A DNA stretch of 64,000 nucleotides. It comes from Anisus vortex. Lineage: Eukaryota > Mollusca > Gastropoda > Planorbidae. Below are positions 23,201-38,200 of this stretch, piece by piece. The notes under the pieces are model-generated. The model was not told the DNA's origin. It searched no databases and saw only the letters and a program-made list of their open reading frames with translations. Position 1 is the first letter of the stretch; each line of letters opens with the position of its first letter. The position numbers and the translations under genes were made by a program. The stretch lies in NCBI GenBank assembly GCA_949126835.1, contig OX421494.1:17165038-17229037 (forward strand), in the 5' to 3' direction.

Positions 23201-26200
23201 TCTACTGATAACAAACTTTAAGAAGTTATCTACCTCTATTATGTCAATGTCATAGCATTCAATATTTCATCTACTGATAACAAACTTTAAGAAGTTATCT
23301 ACCTCTATTATGTCAATGTCATAGCATTCAATATTTCATCTACTGATAACAAACTTTAAGAAGTTATCTACCTCTATTATGTCAATGTCATAGCATTCAA
23401 TATTTCATCTACTGATAACAAACTTTAAGAAGTTATCTACCTCTATTATGTCAATGTCATAGCATTCAATATTTCATCTACTGATAACAAACTTTAAGAA
23501 GTTATCTACCTCTATTATGTCAATGTCATAGCATTCAATATTTCATCTACTGATAACAAACTTTAAGAAGTTATCTACCTCTATTATGTCAATGTCATAG
23601 CATTCAATATTTCATCTACTGATAACAAACTTTAAGAAGTTATCTACCTCTATTATGTCAATGTCATAGCATTAAATATTTCATCTACTGATAACAAACT
23701 TTAAGAAGTTATCTACCTCTATTATGTCAATGTCATACCATTAAATATTTCATCTACTGATAACAAACTTTAAGAAGTTATCTACCTCTATTATGTCAAT
23801 GTCATAGCATTCAATATTTCATCTACTGATAACAAACTTTAAGAAGTTATCTACCTCTATTATGTCAATGTCATAGCATTCAATATTTCATCTACTGATA
23901 ACAAACTTTAAGAAGTTATCTACCTCTATTATGTCAATGTCATACCATTAAATATTTCATCTACTGATAACAAACTTTAAGAAGTTATCTACCTCTATTA
24001 TGTCAATGTCATAGCATTAAATATTTCATTTACTGATCAAGTCAAGAAGCCTTTATTGGATATAGGTATTAAATGATCCTGCACTGTTTGCAAAGTTGAT
24101 GTAAGCTAATACTGTCTTCCCTAGATGTATTAAATATCATAACAGGGTTATTAGCATCCCCATCTGACTTCAATTCACTGTCATAAATAGACCTAGGGTG
24201 TGTTTACATGGATATTTTGTTAATGCATAACTACTGCAGGCTCTTACATGGATTACACTGGCAACACTTACCCATTGTCTGAGCTGCACTAGGCTCTGCC
24301 TTGATTGACTGAGCATTCAACAAACTCTGGGAGTGAGCACTCAGTAGAAGCTGAGCAGGGAGCTGAAGGGAGGGCATACCTGCTGACTTAGTGGCCCCTG
24401 AGGCAGTTGATGTTGTGATGGGCTGCAGCTGTGGTGGAAGTTTCATCTGGCCCGAGTTGGTCAGATTAATGTGGATGGCATAAGGTAAAGACACGGCGGG
24501 CTGTCCGCTCGAACTTGTCACTATGTTTAATAAGCTGTTGTCACTGGACACAGTGGACAGACTGTTCATGTTAAGACTGTTTGCAGCTGTGCAGACATTA
24601 GATGAGTTAGCCACAGATGTCTGTGTCTGATGTTTTTGCTGCTGACCCTGTTGCATGCCTGGATTAAAGAACACAGTCGAGTACAAAACAGGGTTCTTTT
24701 TCTAACTTTAAAATCATTTTAAAATTCCTAAACTTTTCCCAAATTATTCACATACTTTAAAAAAAAATTTACATACCAAATACATAAATATTGGTTTGAA
24801 TAAAATGTTTTAATGTTAACCAGTAGTGAATTTAGTTAGTTAAAATTGAAATTGTTTTTCAGTACGTTTATTATAATTTCAGGAAAAAAAAAAAAATTGA
24901 TAGGTGTCATTGACTCCTTAACAACATAATTATTCATTTTTAAAAGGCTTGAAATTTTTTTGTTTAAATGCTGCTAGGACCATTAAAGCTAAATTCACAA
25001 TTGGTCAGTTTTTCCCAATTTTTCCCAACTTTTCCCAACCACTATTAATTTTTTTAGGACCAGGAAGAGAACTACATCAAGACAATAACTAATTTATACA
25101 GAGAAAGGTTATTACTGCTTTGCCTCTGAGACTTTGCGTTTGATTCTAGATTGCAGAAAAATGTCTCTTCTTACAACATTCAGAACACAAGTGTCCTTTC
25201 TTACCAGACATGATAAGTGGAGCTTGCTGAAGACTGTGTCCATTTAAAAATATGGACGTTGGTTGTTGTTGTTGTTGTTGCTGCTGCTGCTGTTGTTGTT
25301 GGTGCAGAACACTGGCCACAGGTTGTTGGTTGGTCAGTGACTGCTGTAGCTGGACTGGTGAACTCAGCACTTGACTTATTTGCTGAGGTATGGTCAGTTG
25401 TTCTTGGGACAACTTGGTCAGCAAAGAATTCTACAAAGTGAGGAAGAATATACATTTTATTAGACAGATCAATCAACACAATTTCCTAAACAGCATGGCT
25501 TGCGTAGACCGGCTGAATGTCAAGTTTAAATGAACACCTTTCTGGACGCAGTCAGGTGTCAAGCTAGGATTAATAACCTCTGACAGGTCTCTGAGATCCC
25601 ATGCTTAAAGCAAACACACGTGTGAATTTTTGGGGCATTGCATTGTACTGCATCAACAAAACCTGGCATGAAGTCAGTTGGCTCGCCCAGGACAGGGGGG
25701 GGCATGGCAGAATTTTGTTGATGCCTCCCGCTCCATAGGGAGAGACATAGAATGAGAGAGAGCATTGTATTGTAGTGCTTTAGTACTAATAATTAGATAA
25801 AATTTAGTCTGACAAGTGAGTTGTTTGTATTCCCCATTGACCCTGATGGAGACCTAGGAGGCAGAGATTATGGACTCCAGGGAAAATTACCCACAATGCA
25901 ATAGATAGTCCACAATCCATGCCATGAGCAGTGGGGTCACCAAAGTTGTCGTTCTGGGGAGAGAGCGATCAATAGGATATGGCATTCTATGTGATCTGTA
26001 CAGCTTGTTATTGTGAGACCCCTTAGAGCTAAACTGTAAATGCTCGAGTTAGTTATTGCTAGGCCCATAGAGCCAAACTGTAAATGGTTGATTTAGTTAC
26101 TGCTAAGCCCATAGACCCAAACTGTAAATGGTTGAGTTAGTTACTGCTAGACCCACAGAACCAAAACTGTAAATGGTTGAGTTAGTTACTGCTAAGCCCA

Positions 26201-29200
26201 TAGACCCAAACTGTAAAGAGTTAGTTACTGCTAGGCCCACAGAGCCAAAACTGTAAATGGTTGAGTTAGTTATTATTGCTAGGCCCATAGAGCCAAACTG
26301 TAAATGGTTGAGTTAGTTTCTGCTAAGCCCATAGTTCCAAACTGTAAATGGTTTAAAGTTAGTTGATGGAGTCAGTGCAACACAGAGGATCATTAACAGT
26401 TCAAGAAATTCAAGACTGTTTATTGGCTCAGCTGCTGAGAAGAAAAAACAAACATTCAAAGTAATGTACTTGGCAAAGCCTCAAGCCCACTCAAGACTAA
26501 TTCACTCAAGTATTAATTTATACATGAAGCATAAATATCAAAAACAAAAACCTCCCCATTTTTTCTTTCTCTGAAATGCCAACTATTTTTTTGGGGTGTT
26601 AATACTGATTTTTTTGATTGTTGGCCGTTTGTATATTTTTTATTTTCCTGTGCCTTTTTGTGTGTTGTCAAAAAGAGAAATTTTTATGGTGGCTGAACAA
26701 TACATGTGAGGCCCTCAGGTGTAGACTCAGTGGATGGAGGAGTGAGAGAGAGAGAGAGAGATAGAGAGAGAAAGGGGGAGGCAATCTGTCTCCTTCACAG
26801 TAACCCACAGGTAAATTCCACTGCTGAGAGGAATATTGAGCACATAGTCAGGTGAAAGAAAACCCCCAAGACTTGTAGCATGGAGGAGTGCTCTCCCTCC
26901 CCCCCCCCTCCCCCCTTGTGCTCAGGTTACTGGCCAGGAATAACAAGACAATTTTCTCCAGCAATTAAGAAGAGAAGAAGCCAAGTTAAAATGAATGTTT
27001 GGGACAGGTAGAAGAACTGAAAGGTTGTTGGTTTTTTTTCTCCCCAAGGTCTATACAGATTTCTATTATGATTGTTAAAGTTTCTTTTAAATATTCATTT
27101 CAACTATGATTGTTCTTTCTAAAAAAAAACTATTCTTTAATTTCAATTTTTATTAATTTTTTTTTGGGTTTTAAAATTATTTATACTGTTATTATTTTAA
27201 ATATTCAAACTAATTTTGATTGAATCATGATTACATTTTTATTAAAATTTCAATTGTTCTTTGTTTTATTTAAAAGCCTTATAGTGTGATTAAAACGTTT
27301 TAAAAAGGTAAAGATATTGCATATATATATTTGATAGACTGTCACAATCATCACTTTTTTTAAAAACTTTCCACCTGTGCAAATAATACTACCCTAAAAC
27401 CAACAAGTGCACAAAGATACAAGTAAAAGTATGAAAGTGATCTAGTCAGTTAAAACTATCATGTACCGGGTTAATGACTGGGAAAATCCCACAGTTCTAA
27501 AAGAAAACTTGTGTCATCTAGCATTTTCCCCAGCACATCACATTCCTTCCCCCCCCCCCACCTTGTTCTACCTACAGAAACATCAACTCTAAGCAGTTCT
27601 TAGTACTTCTATGTTAAATCAAATACATCTGTCAGGACTAGAGAAAACAGAATCAACAAGACTATAATTCAAATACAACTATTAGATGACTAAACAGTTT
27701 TTTTCCCTTATATTTGTATGAGAGTGATCCTGTCAATGTGATGGGGGGAAACGGAATGTTCAATGTGCCAAGAAAAGGTGAAGAAGAGAAAAATACAAAA
27801 CAAACAACAACATAACATGGCAGAAAAAACTTATTCATTTCCTTTACCTGCGTAAAGTTGGATGGGATACGAACTTGCCACATCTGCTGCTGCTGTTGCT
27901 GGAGCTGCATGTGCTGCTGCTGTAGCTGCTGCAGCTTCAACTTCAGGTGCGACTCCTGCAGCTGCCTCTGCAGGTCCTCGATCTGCTTGGCCTGGGCCAG
28001 GACCACGTGCTCGTTGGTGCTGAGGGCCAGCGGGTTGCACTGCTGCAGGGCCTGCTGCTGGGCCTGAGTCTGCTGGATCAGCTGTTGCTGGAGCTGCTGC
28101 AGGGTCTGAAGCTGTTGAAGCTGCTGTAACTGAAGAAGAGAGGCTGGGGATGTCAGCTGGAGTTGACAAAGCAGAGCAGGTGAAAGATACTTTGAATTTC
28201 AAGATAAAAGTTTCATAGCATAGAAATACAAAATGTTTTCTAAATGTTAGTAAAATGTTATCTTTACCAGTCACCTTTTTTTAATAAAGAAATAGTTTTT
28301 ATGACGTCTTACATTCACTGAGAGATGAAATTAATGTTTATTTATTAAAAAGGTCTTTGGTAAGATAGTGGGAATTTTGTGTAAGAATTATATTTATATA
28401 TTCCCAATTAACTGCAATAAGATGAGCTAGCCAGTGATTAATTTTGCAAATACTTTGGAAGATGTGGAGCTTTTTAGTTTGAACATGGCGGCTAATTTAT
28501 GGCCTTTAAGATAAAGGGATAAAGTCCAAAAATCAATTCCCCAAACAAGTAAGGGATTGTGACTTTAGCCACATAAACATAATGTAATAATTATAAGGTC
28601 ATTTGTATAGTGCCTCACTCCATGCTAATGGGCAGCATGGTCAGCACGCTCATAAAAACAAAATGACAATAACATTAAAAATAGTTTTAAACAAGTTTTT
28701 GCTGATGTATATATGGTAACATAAAATAAAGCGATAGTATTGCATGCCTCACAGATATATTTCACATAAAATATTATTACTAATATTACTGATGCATTTT
28801 CAAAACTAATCTTTAAAAAAAAGTGATTAATAAAGTATTCAACATTTTCTAAAGACAATGAAATCTTATTAATATTAACTTGTCTTAAGACAAAAATCTG
28901 AAGTATATTGCACCAACAACTAACAATTGCCCATAATCTGATTACAGTATGGAAAAAATTATTCTGTTGAAGATAAATTAAAAACTTATTTGAGGTAAAA
29001 AGTTTTTAAAACATCCCCATGCCCGATTATTATCAAAAGTTGCTATTGTTAGTTTATATACATTTTCTTGAACTTATCCAAAAGTACATATTTGAGTCTG
29101 CAAGGTAAAAAAGTACACAGACATAAGGATTTCTTATAGAAACTTTTTCTTTTCCCTTAAACAAAACACAAAGAAACCCACAAAAAACAACACTATAATT

Positions 29201-32200
29201 GTACGACTAAAACAACACCTTCATATAATGTAATCATGTATTCTGAAGAGGTAGCTACTGATTCTATAGCCAAGCTACACTAGTATTGCTAAAAGGTAAA
29301 TACCAAGATGCTAAAGTAGCTTTACTTACTGTTTGTGTAAGTGGATGGACAGAGGAGAGGTGAGTTGGTGACAACTGTGACAAAGGCAGCTTCACCGTCT
29401 TCAGCAACGAATTGCTGTCAGTGGATGGATTCACTCCTATGGTCTTGAATCCAGTCATGTCAGCGTTGGGGCTTAGATTGAGAGTCTTGAGTGAAGAGAT
29501 ACCATCAGGACTGCAACCCAGGTTGACGGCCTTGATAGTGGCTGTATCAGGGTTGGGGCTTAGACTAACTGTTTTGATGGTGTTGTTACCATCAAAGTTA
29601 GGGCTCAGACTGACTGTTTTGATGGTATTGTTACCATCAAAGTTGGGGCTGAGGTTGACTGTTTTTATGCTGCCCGTGTCCAAAAGGTTAGTGTTTATCT
29701 TAATTGGATTGGTGTCAAGAGAACCTTGACTTAAACTAATTGTTTTGTAGCTATTGTTCCCCATGGGCTGGATTAAAGTTTTGAAGCTCACAGAGTCTAA
29801 ACTCTGGCCCAGGCTGGCCGCCTTGAAGGCAGTGTCGTCCACTCCTTGGTTGAGGTCAACAGATACCGAGTCCACTTCCATGGGCATCATCTCAGCTGGC
29901 ACCACTGAGCTGGGCTGCGTGTGGTCAGTGCTCATGGAGACCACTGTCTGGCCCGGTGCCATTACTGTGTGACAAGTGTTGAGTATATAATGGCCGCCAG
30001 GTGATTTCAAGAGACTCTGTTGTGAGAACGGAACTGTCGGGGACAGTTTTGAGTTCAGTGGAGGAGGGGACAGGCTGTCATACTCAGGAGTCATAGGCGT
30101 GCGAGGCCCTTGACTTGCAGTGAAATAACTCTGGGGAGAACTCGGGGGAGATATATCTGTCGTTGCCATTGGCTCTTCTTTAATCTCTTTAATCATAGGC
30201 TTGACACTCGCCACTGTCTTCAGGCCCAACGTGGTCAAAGGTAAATGGATAGGCAAGGTAGAACTTTGAACTGCTGAGCTAGGGGTCAACATAACAGGTG
30301 TTCCTGTTGAAGGAATGGGTCTTACTATAGAAGCAGCTGTTGTCTCTCCACTTGGCTCCTGTTTGATTTGAAAAGTGGTCTGGCCAAACTGGAGTGGTGT
30401 CGAAACACGTGAGGGTGGATGTGGACTGCTAGACTTTTGGACAACCCCTGAAGGAGCAGTTAAATTGTTGTTTATGCTTTCTGTGAAGGGTTTAAGGCGC
30501 TCGATAAGTTGAGGCTTCGGCCCAGATACAGGCAAACTACGTTTCTTAAGCTCTGCCTTCAAGTCTGCCACTTTCATTTCTTCCAGATTTCCTGTCAACT
30601 TGGGTAAACTTAATGCATTTGCTGGTATGGAGGTCAAGGCCTTGGCAGCTGTTCTTGGGGCCACAGACTGGGTTGGTCTCGAGGGAGGAAGAGGTGGTGG
30701 TGGAGGGGGTCCAGGGGGAGTCTGATTAACGTGGGTGATCAGCTGAGCTTGTGCTGGTTGCTGGCTTAGTACTGCTTGAGTGCTGGATGTTTGAGCCTGA
30801 GGCTGCTGGAGGGATATGGGAGAAGCAAGGCTGGGGCTAGTGTTGACAGTCTGAGGTGGGATAAAAGAAGGTGATGCATTGGGGCTTGAGATCACAGGCG
30901 ATGTGACAATCACATTCGTCACATTTGAAGATGGAGCGGACGTTTCTGACATGCCGGAAGTGGCTATGCCAGGGCTCAGAGCAGAGTTTTGCTGCTGGTG
31001 TTTTTGCTGAAACTCTAGCTGCCACTGGAGGAAAAGCTGCTGCTGCTGCAGCATGATATGATACGGTGTGTCCTCTGTTGAGCTGTTGGTGAACGTTGGT
31101 GTTGCTGTGGCGGTGTTGCTGGTCTGGCTCTTCACCACTGAAGGCGGGCCTTTGTACTCGTGGAACTTTATAATCCTCGCCTTAGACGTCGTCTTGGGCT
31201 TAAGCTTCTTAGAGCGGGGCTTCCCGGAGTTCGTGTGGGAGCTGATGTTTGTCACAGAAGAAACAGGGACTGCAATTTGCTGCTTGGAGATGGTCATGGG
31301 GCCAAAAGATGAGTTAGAGGAAACCAGCGGGATCTGCTGCCCTTTGCTGATGGTGACAGGGATGGAGATGCTTTTAGAAAATGTAAAAGAGATGGGATAA
31401 GAGTCAGTGGTGGCAATGGGCGTTGTTGAGCTAGGGCTGCTGACGTCAGAAAGCCCAGAGGACTCATCCATCTGTGGAGATGGAGCCCCATCGCTTCCAG
31501 CACTCTCATCGTCAAAGACATAAGCTGAGTTGGACTGATCCATATCTTCAGTGTCACAAGTAGGAACAAACTGAATCGTTCCATCTAAAAATACACATGG
31601 AATTAGTTCTGATAAGTATTTATGTCTTTAAGTTTGTTTTGTTAAAAATCTACACTGGATCTTAAAATATTGATAAAATATCAAGTACAATTACCTTTAA
31701 TGGCATTAACAAGGTCATTTGAAGGTTGAAGTATATTGCCCTGCACCAGCTCCAATGGCCCAGGCCTGTGTGCTAGTTTGTCATTAAGACCATCTAATAA
31801 GCGAGACCGCTTTAAAAGTCTTTGTCTCTCATGTAGAGATGGATCAATAGTGGTATCTGTTTGAAAAAAAAAAATACAATGAAAGATAGGGAGTTAAAAG
31901 CAACATAGCTGAATTTGTACACATACTGGGAGAGTTAACTTGACTTTAGCACTGTTCAATTTTACCTTCTAATATATGCTGCTGTACAAGTGCTTGTCTG
32001 TCTGGTCTCTGCTGTATCTTGTGGCGTAACAAATCACCAGTCTAATTACAGAATGGGTTAGAATGTCATTAGTTTTGCATTAATTTTGTAATTGGGCAAT
32101 TAAGAGCCTTGGTGCTCATTTACTAATATCTTTACCCTTGTTCGCTGAAGAAGGCGAGATATAATAGCTTACCTTAGCACGTTCCAGCTGTTTAGTCTTT

Positions 32201-35200
32201 TCTGCAAATGCTGGGGGGGTCTTTAATGCTGCCAACATACAAAAAAAATAATTATATTTTGAGTGCCATGTAGTATTGCCTACACAATATGTTTATTAAA
32301 TAATAGAACTGAAAGATCAATCCCTCCCCTTTCTTTTCTCCAAGCCACAACAAGAGATGATCAAGTTCAAACCCATTCTGGCAAGAAATGTATTGTGAAA
32401 TGATAGATCAAAAGTGATTGGTACAGAAGTAAATAAATACAGACATTTCTCAGGCTGGCTCATTATCTTTCCTTTTTTTTCCCCCTAGATTTTATTTTGG
32501 GTTTATATTTATAGTCTTGTTTTTGTGTGTGTGTGTTCAAACAAGACGCAAGTAGTAGCTACAGGGTGGCTGTGGATAACCAAAGCAATGCCATGATTTA
32601 CAGCAGAAGAGAAGAATAATGAGCCACTCTCTGAGTTGCTGAAGAAAACACAATCAAGTGTTAGGAGGCCCCCCCCCCCCCACACCTTCCCCAAGGTTCA
32701 TTAACCATCTTCCTTAATTTACTGCTTGGAGTCAACAAGTGCTGCTAATTATGTTCATAGTGAAATGGTAGAACAAGTGCTGCTAATTATGTTCATAGTG
32801 AAATGGTAGAACAAGTGCTGCTGATTATGTTCATAGTGAAATGGTAGAACAAGTGCTGCTGATTATGTTCATAGTGAAATGGTAGAAGGATAATGTGTGA
32901 GTGTCAGTGAATGTCTTCTTCTTCTTCTATTAACAAGTGAAATAAGCAAAAGCTAGAACACAAAGTGTAACACTATGGATGTCAAACTATATCTGCACCA
33001 CCCAGCTGCATGGAAGGAGCCAGGACAATGCACACTGCTGGGACCATGGAAGGAGCCAGGACAATGCACACTGCTGGGACCATGGAAGGAGCCAGGACAA
33101 TGCACACTGCTGGGACCATGGAAGGAGCCAGGACAATGCACACTGCTGGGACGGTTGTAGAAGACATTAATTAGAAAAAGATCTCAGGTCAGATAAACAT
33201 TGTATACATACAACCTGGAAGGTTTGTTGTTTGTAGGTTGTAGGTTGTTTGTTTTTCCTTCTATCTTTCTAGCCTGTTCAGCACTGGCTTAACCAGGAAA
33301 TAAAAACAGAAGCAAACTTCCACTAAACAGGTCACACTACCTGTCAGCCAGGTGGTTTAAAAAGAAATCATATTTGTGAGGCCAGTGATTATCACAGTAT
33401 CAGCTACCTCCCCCCCCCCCGCCTGCCCGCCCCCATAAGTAAACACAGAATGTATCAGCTGTTAGTTTGAGTAGCCACCCAGGGGAATAACACACTTCAC
33501 ACATGGATCAGAAGATGTGGCTGGGTCTAGGGATGAAAAAGGAAAGGGGTGATGATTAACATTCTTACTATGATGTGAAGTGCCAATTACATATTTCACT
33601 CTCCAGTATTGAAGCAAAAAAAAAGAGCAGAAAGTTTAAACATCTTTTTTTATGTGTGACTGTCTTCAAAGATTTATCTTGAAAAGCATGAACAAGATTT
33701 TCTATAAATGCTGATACCCCCCCCCTCCCAAAAAAAAAAAAGTTGGCTGTGAAATAAAGTCTTTCTTATTGTTGTTGGACATTTTTTTTTACATATTTGT
33801 CATTGCCAAAAATGTATATTTACATAACTTATCATTACCAACAGGTTAAAGTTATGACAAATTTACAACAAAATTAAAATTCAGAAGAGGACACACCAAC
33901 ATGAAACAGATCTCCAATTATAAGCAAGTGGGTTGAATTCATTGTATTTAACATATATATATATATATTCTGTTATCTTTTAAATTCATGAGATATATTA
34001 CAGAGCCTTTCACATGTGAAATTATCCCTTCAAACTGTTATTTTTTAAACATGACCTGAGCCAAGGAATGTTTACATTTAAATTCAGCTGATGTATTATG
34101 AAAGAAACAGAGCATGACATTAGTTTCTAGGTCACTACTGCCTGGACTTGAGATCTGGCTCATTTCAGCTTTTGAAAATAGACTTTCAAATGACAGAAGG
34201 TGTATTTCACCAAAAGTCAAGAGTGATTTCATCTGTACATGGGAAAACACATTTCCTGGTTATCTCAAAACAACTTCTACCTCGCTACTACAACTATTTG
34301 GCAACATTTTGAAAGATTATTTAAAATTCTGGATGAAATTTTTTCTTTCTTTCTTTCTTGGGACTTACTTCCTAGTTAAAAGCCTTTGTAACACTTACTT
34401 CCAGGGCCTACTTCCTTAACCAATGTATATTCAACAGAGAAACAAAAGTCAAAATTATTTTTATGTATAGCTGATTCTGAGATTCAGAAGGTAACAATAA
34501 AAGTTTCCCCCCATTATCTCCTGTCTTTGTCTAGAACTACTTGCTCCCTGCTTGTCATGTTCTATTTTCATCCAACAATCATAACCATAAGCTAAACAAT
34601 ACACATTATTAAAAAAAAGACACCAGTACTTTCCCCACAAATTAGGTCACAGCATGATGACAATAACAGGTATTGTTGGCTCAACTAATAAGAAATACCT
34701 AGGTTATTAAGCCCAGAATACCCTTCTTCATCCCCCCCCCCCAACCACCCATTCCACCAACTTCTCTTGCTATTTTCCTCAGGTTTCCAAACTGAATATA
34801 AAGCTTGGGGAAAAAAAGCTGAATCAGCCAAGTGAACAAAACAAACTATTTCTTAGTAGCATAAGCTCAATCAGCTGAGAAGAAAACTATATCACAAAGG
34901 AGGAAACTACATTATTGGGAAAGAGCTACATCATTATGGAGCATATCATATGATTGTGGAGTGAACCACAAATGATGTGGAACAAACTACGTCATTGTGG
35001 AACAATCCACATCATTGTGCAACAAACTGAACCACATCATTGTGGAACAAATTCAACCACATCATTTTGGAATAAACCACATCATTGTGGAACAAACTGA
35101 ACCACATCATTGTGGAACAAATTGAACCACATCATTTTTAAATAAACCACATTATTGTGGAACAAACCACATCATTGTTCAACAAACTGAACCACATCAT

Positions 35201-38200
35201 TTTGAAATAAACCACATTATTGTGGAACAAACCACATCATTGTTCAACAAACTGAACCACATCATTGTGGAACAAATTCAACCACATCATTTTGAAATAA
35301 ACCACATTATTGTGGAACAAACCACATCATTATGGAATAAACTAGATTACATTGGCATATTTGGGGATTGGTAATATTAAAAATATCTAGTCTAAAATTG
35401 TTTGACATTTTTTTGTGTTCTTTATTTTTGTTTTCATGATAAATGTTTAAAGTGATGACAAATTAGCCAAATCCTATGAATTATTAGCCAAATCCTATGA
35501 ACTATTAGCCAAATCCTATGAATTATTAGCCAAATCCTATGAACTATTAGCCAAATCCTATGAATTATTAGCCAAATCCTATGAATTATTAGACAAATCC
35601 TTTGAACTATTAGCCAAATCCTATGAATTATTAGCCAAATCCTATGAATTATTAGCCAAATCCTATGAATTATTAGCCAAATCCTATGAATTATTAGACA
35701 AATCCTATGAACTATTAGCCAAATCCTATGAACTATTAAACATAACTTTTTAACTATTAGTATAATTAGCCATATCATATGATTATTGGCTATAGAATAT
35801 GAAAAAATAATAGCTAGATCATATGAGCTTTTAGCCACAGCATTTGAAATATTCACATTAAAAATAAAAACATTTAAGAAAAAACCATTTGAAGAGATAG
35901 TATGAGCACCTATGTGTTAAGTTGTTATAGTCATACTGAAGACATTGTGACACACTGCCTAGGGATGGCCCCATATTAAAGCCATTGACCTCCGCACGTA
36001 AAACATTTGACCTCTGTACACAGACCAAAGGATAAAGCTGCAATGGTGGAGCCAAACAAAGGTGAGAAGTCTTTAGAATTCACAGAAACTGCATGAGCCT
36101 TAACACTCTTCCCCATTGGATAGCACACAATGATGGAAGAAAAAACAAAACAAGTGAGTCGAGTAGTATCCCGTCTGACAAAATTGATCCATAGGGCCGG
36201 TGAAGCAGCATTCACCAGTTTCTGTGGTCATGGCATACTAGGGAATTGTGTGGCCGGCACAATTCCCAGCCGCTTTTACTTTACCCCAACTAAAGTCAGG
36301 TTCCCATCAGAGCTAGGTAGACTCAAGGACACCCTCCAGAACAAGGGACAAATCCTAGCCTTGACCAGGATTTGGACCCAGGACCTTCGGTATACCAGTC
36401 TAACGGCTAGGCCACAGTACCCCTTAAGTGAGTCTAAGAGAAACCTAAAATAAAAACTATCAAAATCCAGAATGAGGTTATGGCACAGAGACAAACATTT
36501 TTTTTTCAAAAGAGTAATCACCATCTTCTGGCTCTTCATTGTCATACTAAATTAAGATGCCAAAGAAAGATGGATTTTGTGAGACTTGGACTGTGGCTCT
36601 ACCAGTCTTAATTTGTTGATATCTTTATTTAAAATAAGTTGTTTTTTCCCCGTGTTAATAAAATAAAATATTTTTTTTTTATACATGTACCTGTCATCAT
36701 CTTATATTAAGTTATATTTTATGAAACCCTTAAATTGTCACATATTTACACCTCTGCATTTGAGTAATGCAGCAATAATGTTGAACATTTATAATCTGAT
36801 GCTTTCAGAATCTCAACTGATAATTTAATAATAGCCATAAAATCTTAGAAAAATGTTATGCTAGAAAAAAAATTCTTTTTTTTTTAGTATATCTATCTTT
36901 TTTTTTTAAAACTGTTATCTTGACAGGTAATGCATGTTCTCCAGATTTTTTTTTTAGATCATACAAATTTTGGTTTTCTGCAAACTATTACATTTTCTAT
37001 TTTGCAATCATCAGATATCTTCACCAAAAAATCACCAATAAGTCCAAAATAAAATACAGCAGAAAAAATGCAATAAAGGCTGTAACACACACTCTGGATA
37101 GAACCCTAGTAAATGTTCAAAACAGAAATAGATTTTTTGGTCTGGTTTCAAAGAAGGTTTATGAAGGTTTTTTTTCTCTCCTATATTTCTGCCTTTTTTT
37201 TCAGTGCAGGGAATAAGGTAAGGTATCCTAAAAGCAGAGCATTCGACGGGCATACCGAGGATCCTAGTTTCAAATCCTGGTGAAGGCTAGAATTTGTTAT
37301 CAAGTCTGGAGGATGTCTCAGAGTCTCTGATGAATGATGCTTCACCTTACATGGGGAAAAGTAAAGATGGCTGGGCATTACACTGGCCACACAATATGTC
37401 TAGGAAAAACAGGTGAATGCTGCTCTCACTGGCCCTATGTACCAATTTGGTCAGACTGGATTACTTTTACTTCGGTTCAGGAAAATTTACAAGGCAGGAA
37501 TCCCACTTAAGACAGTACAACTGTGAAGAGGTTATTTCAATACTTTCCCTGAAATCCATACTTCTAAGTTTATTTGATTAACAGCTGAGAAAAGACTTAA
37601 GACACTTTACTCTTGTGCCACCTAACAAGAAACCAGCTCATTACTTCTTAGCTTTCTACTTCCAATTGTGTTCAGAAAGAAACAACCCACACATTTTATT
37701 TTGAAAACCAAATATCTTTTAGTTTTCAATTTTTCAAGAAGCACATGTCAGCTAGAAATTTGAATACAACTTAATACTTTTATCCAGACTGTCTGCTTCT
37801 GCTAGATCAGACTTAATACCAGGCTGTCAAGTCAAAGTTTTTATTTAGTTTGTTTCTTCTGCACTTAAACATTACTTCTTGTATAAATTTACTTTGTAAC
37901 TTTTGTACAGGAGAGAAAAAATTGCAGATAGAATGTTCCGTTTCTGCTGTACAAATTTGTTTAAAAAGGGACACTAAGTTTGTCTAAGGGCCAGCTCAAG
38001 AAACTGGCAACTTGGACAGTCACCCAGTGAGGGAACTCTGTTTGGACAGTCACCCAGTGAGGGCACTCTGTTTGGACAGTCACCTAGTGAGGGCACTCTG
38101 TTTGGACAGTCACCCAGTGAGGGCACTCTGTTTGGACAGTCACCCAGTGAGGGCACTCTGCTTGGACAGTCACCCAGTGAGGGCACTCTGTTTGGACAGT

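Larger units (their letters stand above)
25431..27847 (-). other. MRTF intron
   Basis: About 2.4 kb between coding exons. It holds a 45-bp tandem repeat at about 26035-26352, a (GA)n tract at about 26740-26775 and C-runs near 26890 and 27550. No other gene seen. Confidence 0.8.

Noticed and set aside
32953..33170. Four small overlapping frames on both strands
   Set aside because: All come from the 36-bp x 4 array.
35434..35856. Minus-strand frame with repeated IHRIWLI, looking like a membrane protein
   Set aside because: Produced by the 21-bp minisatellite; no signal or conserved flank.
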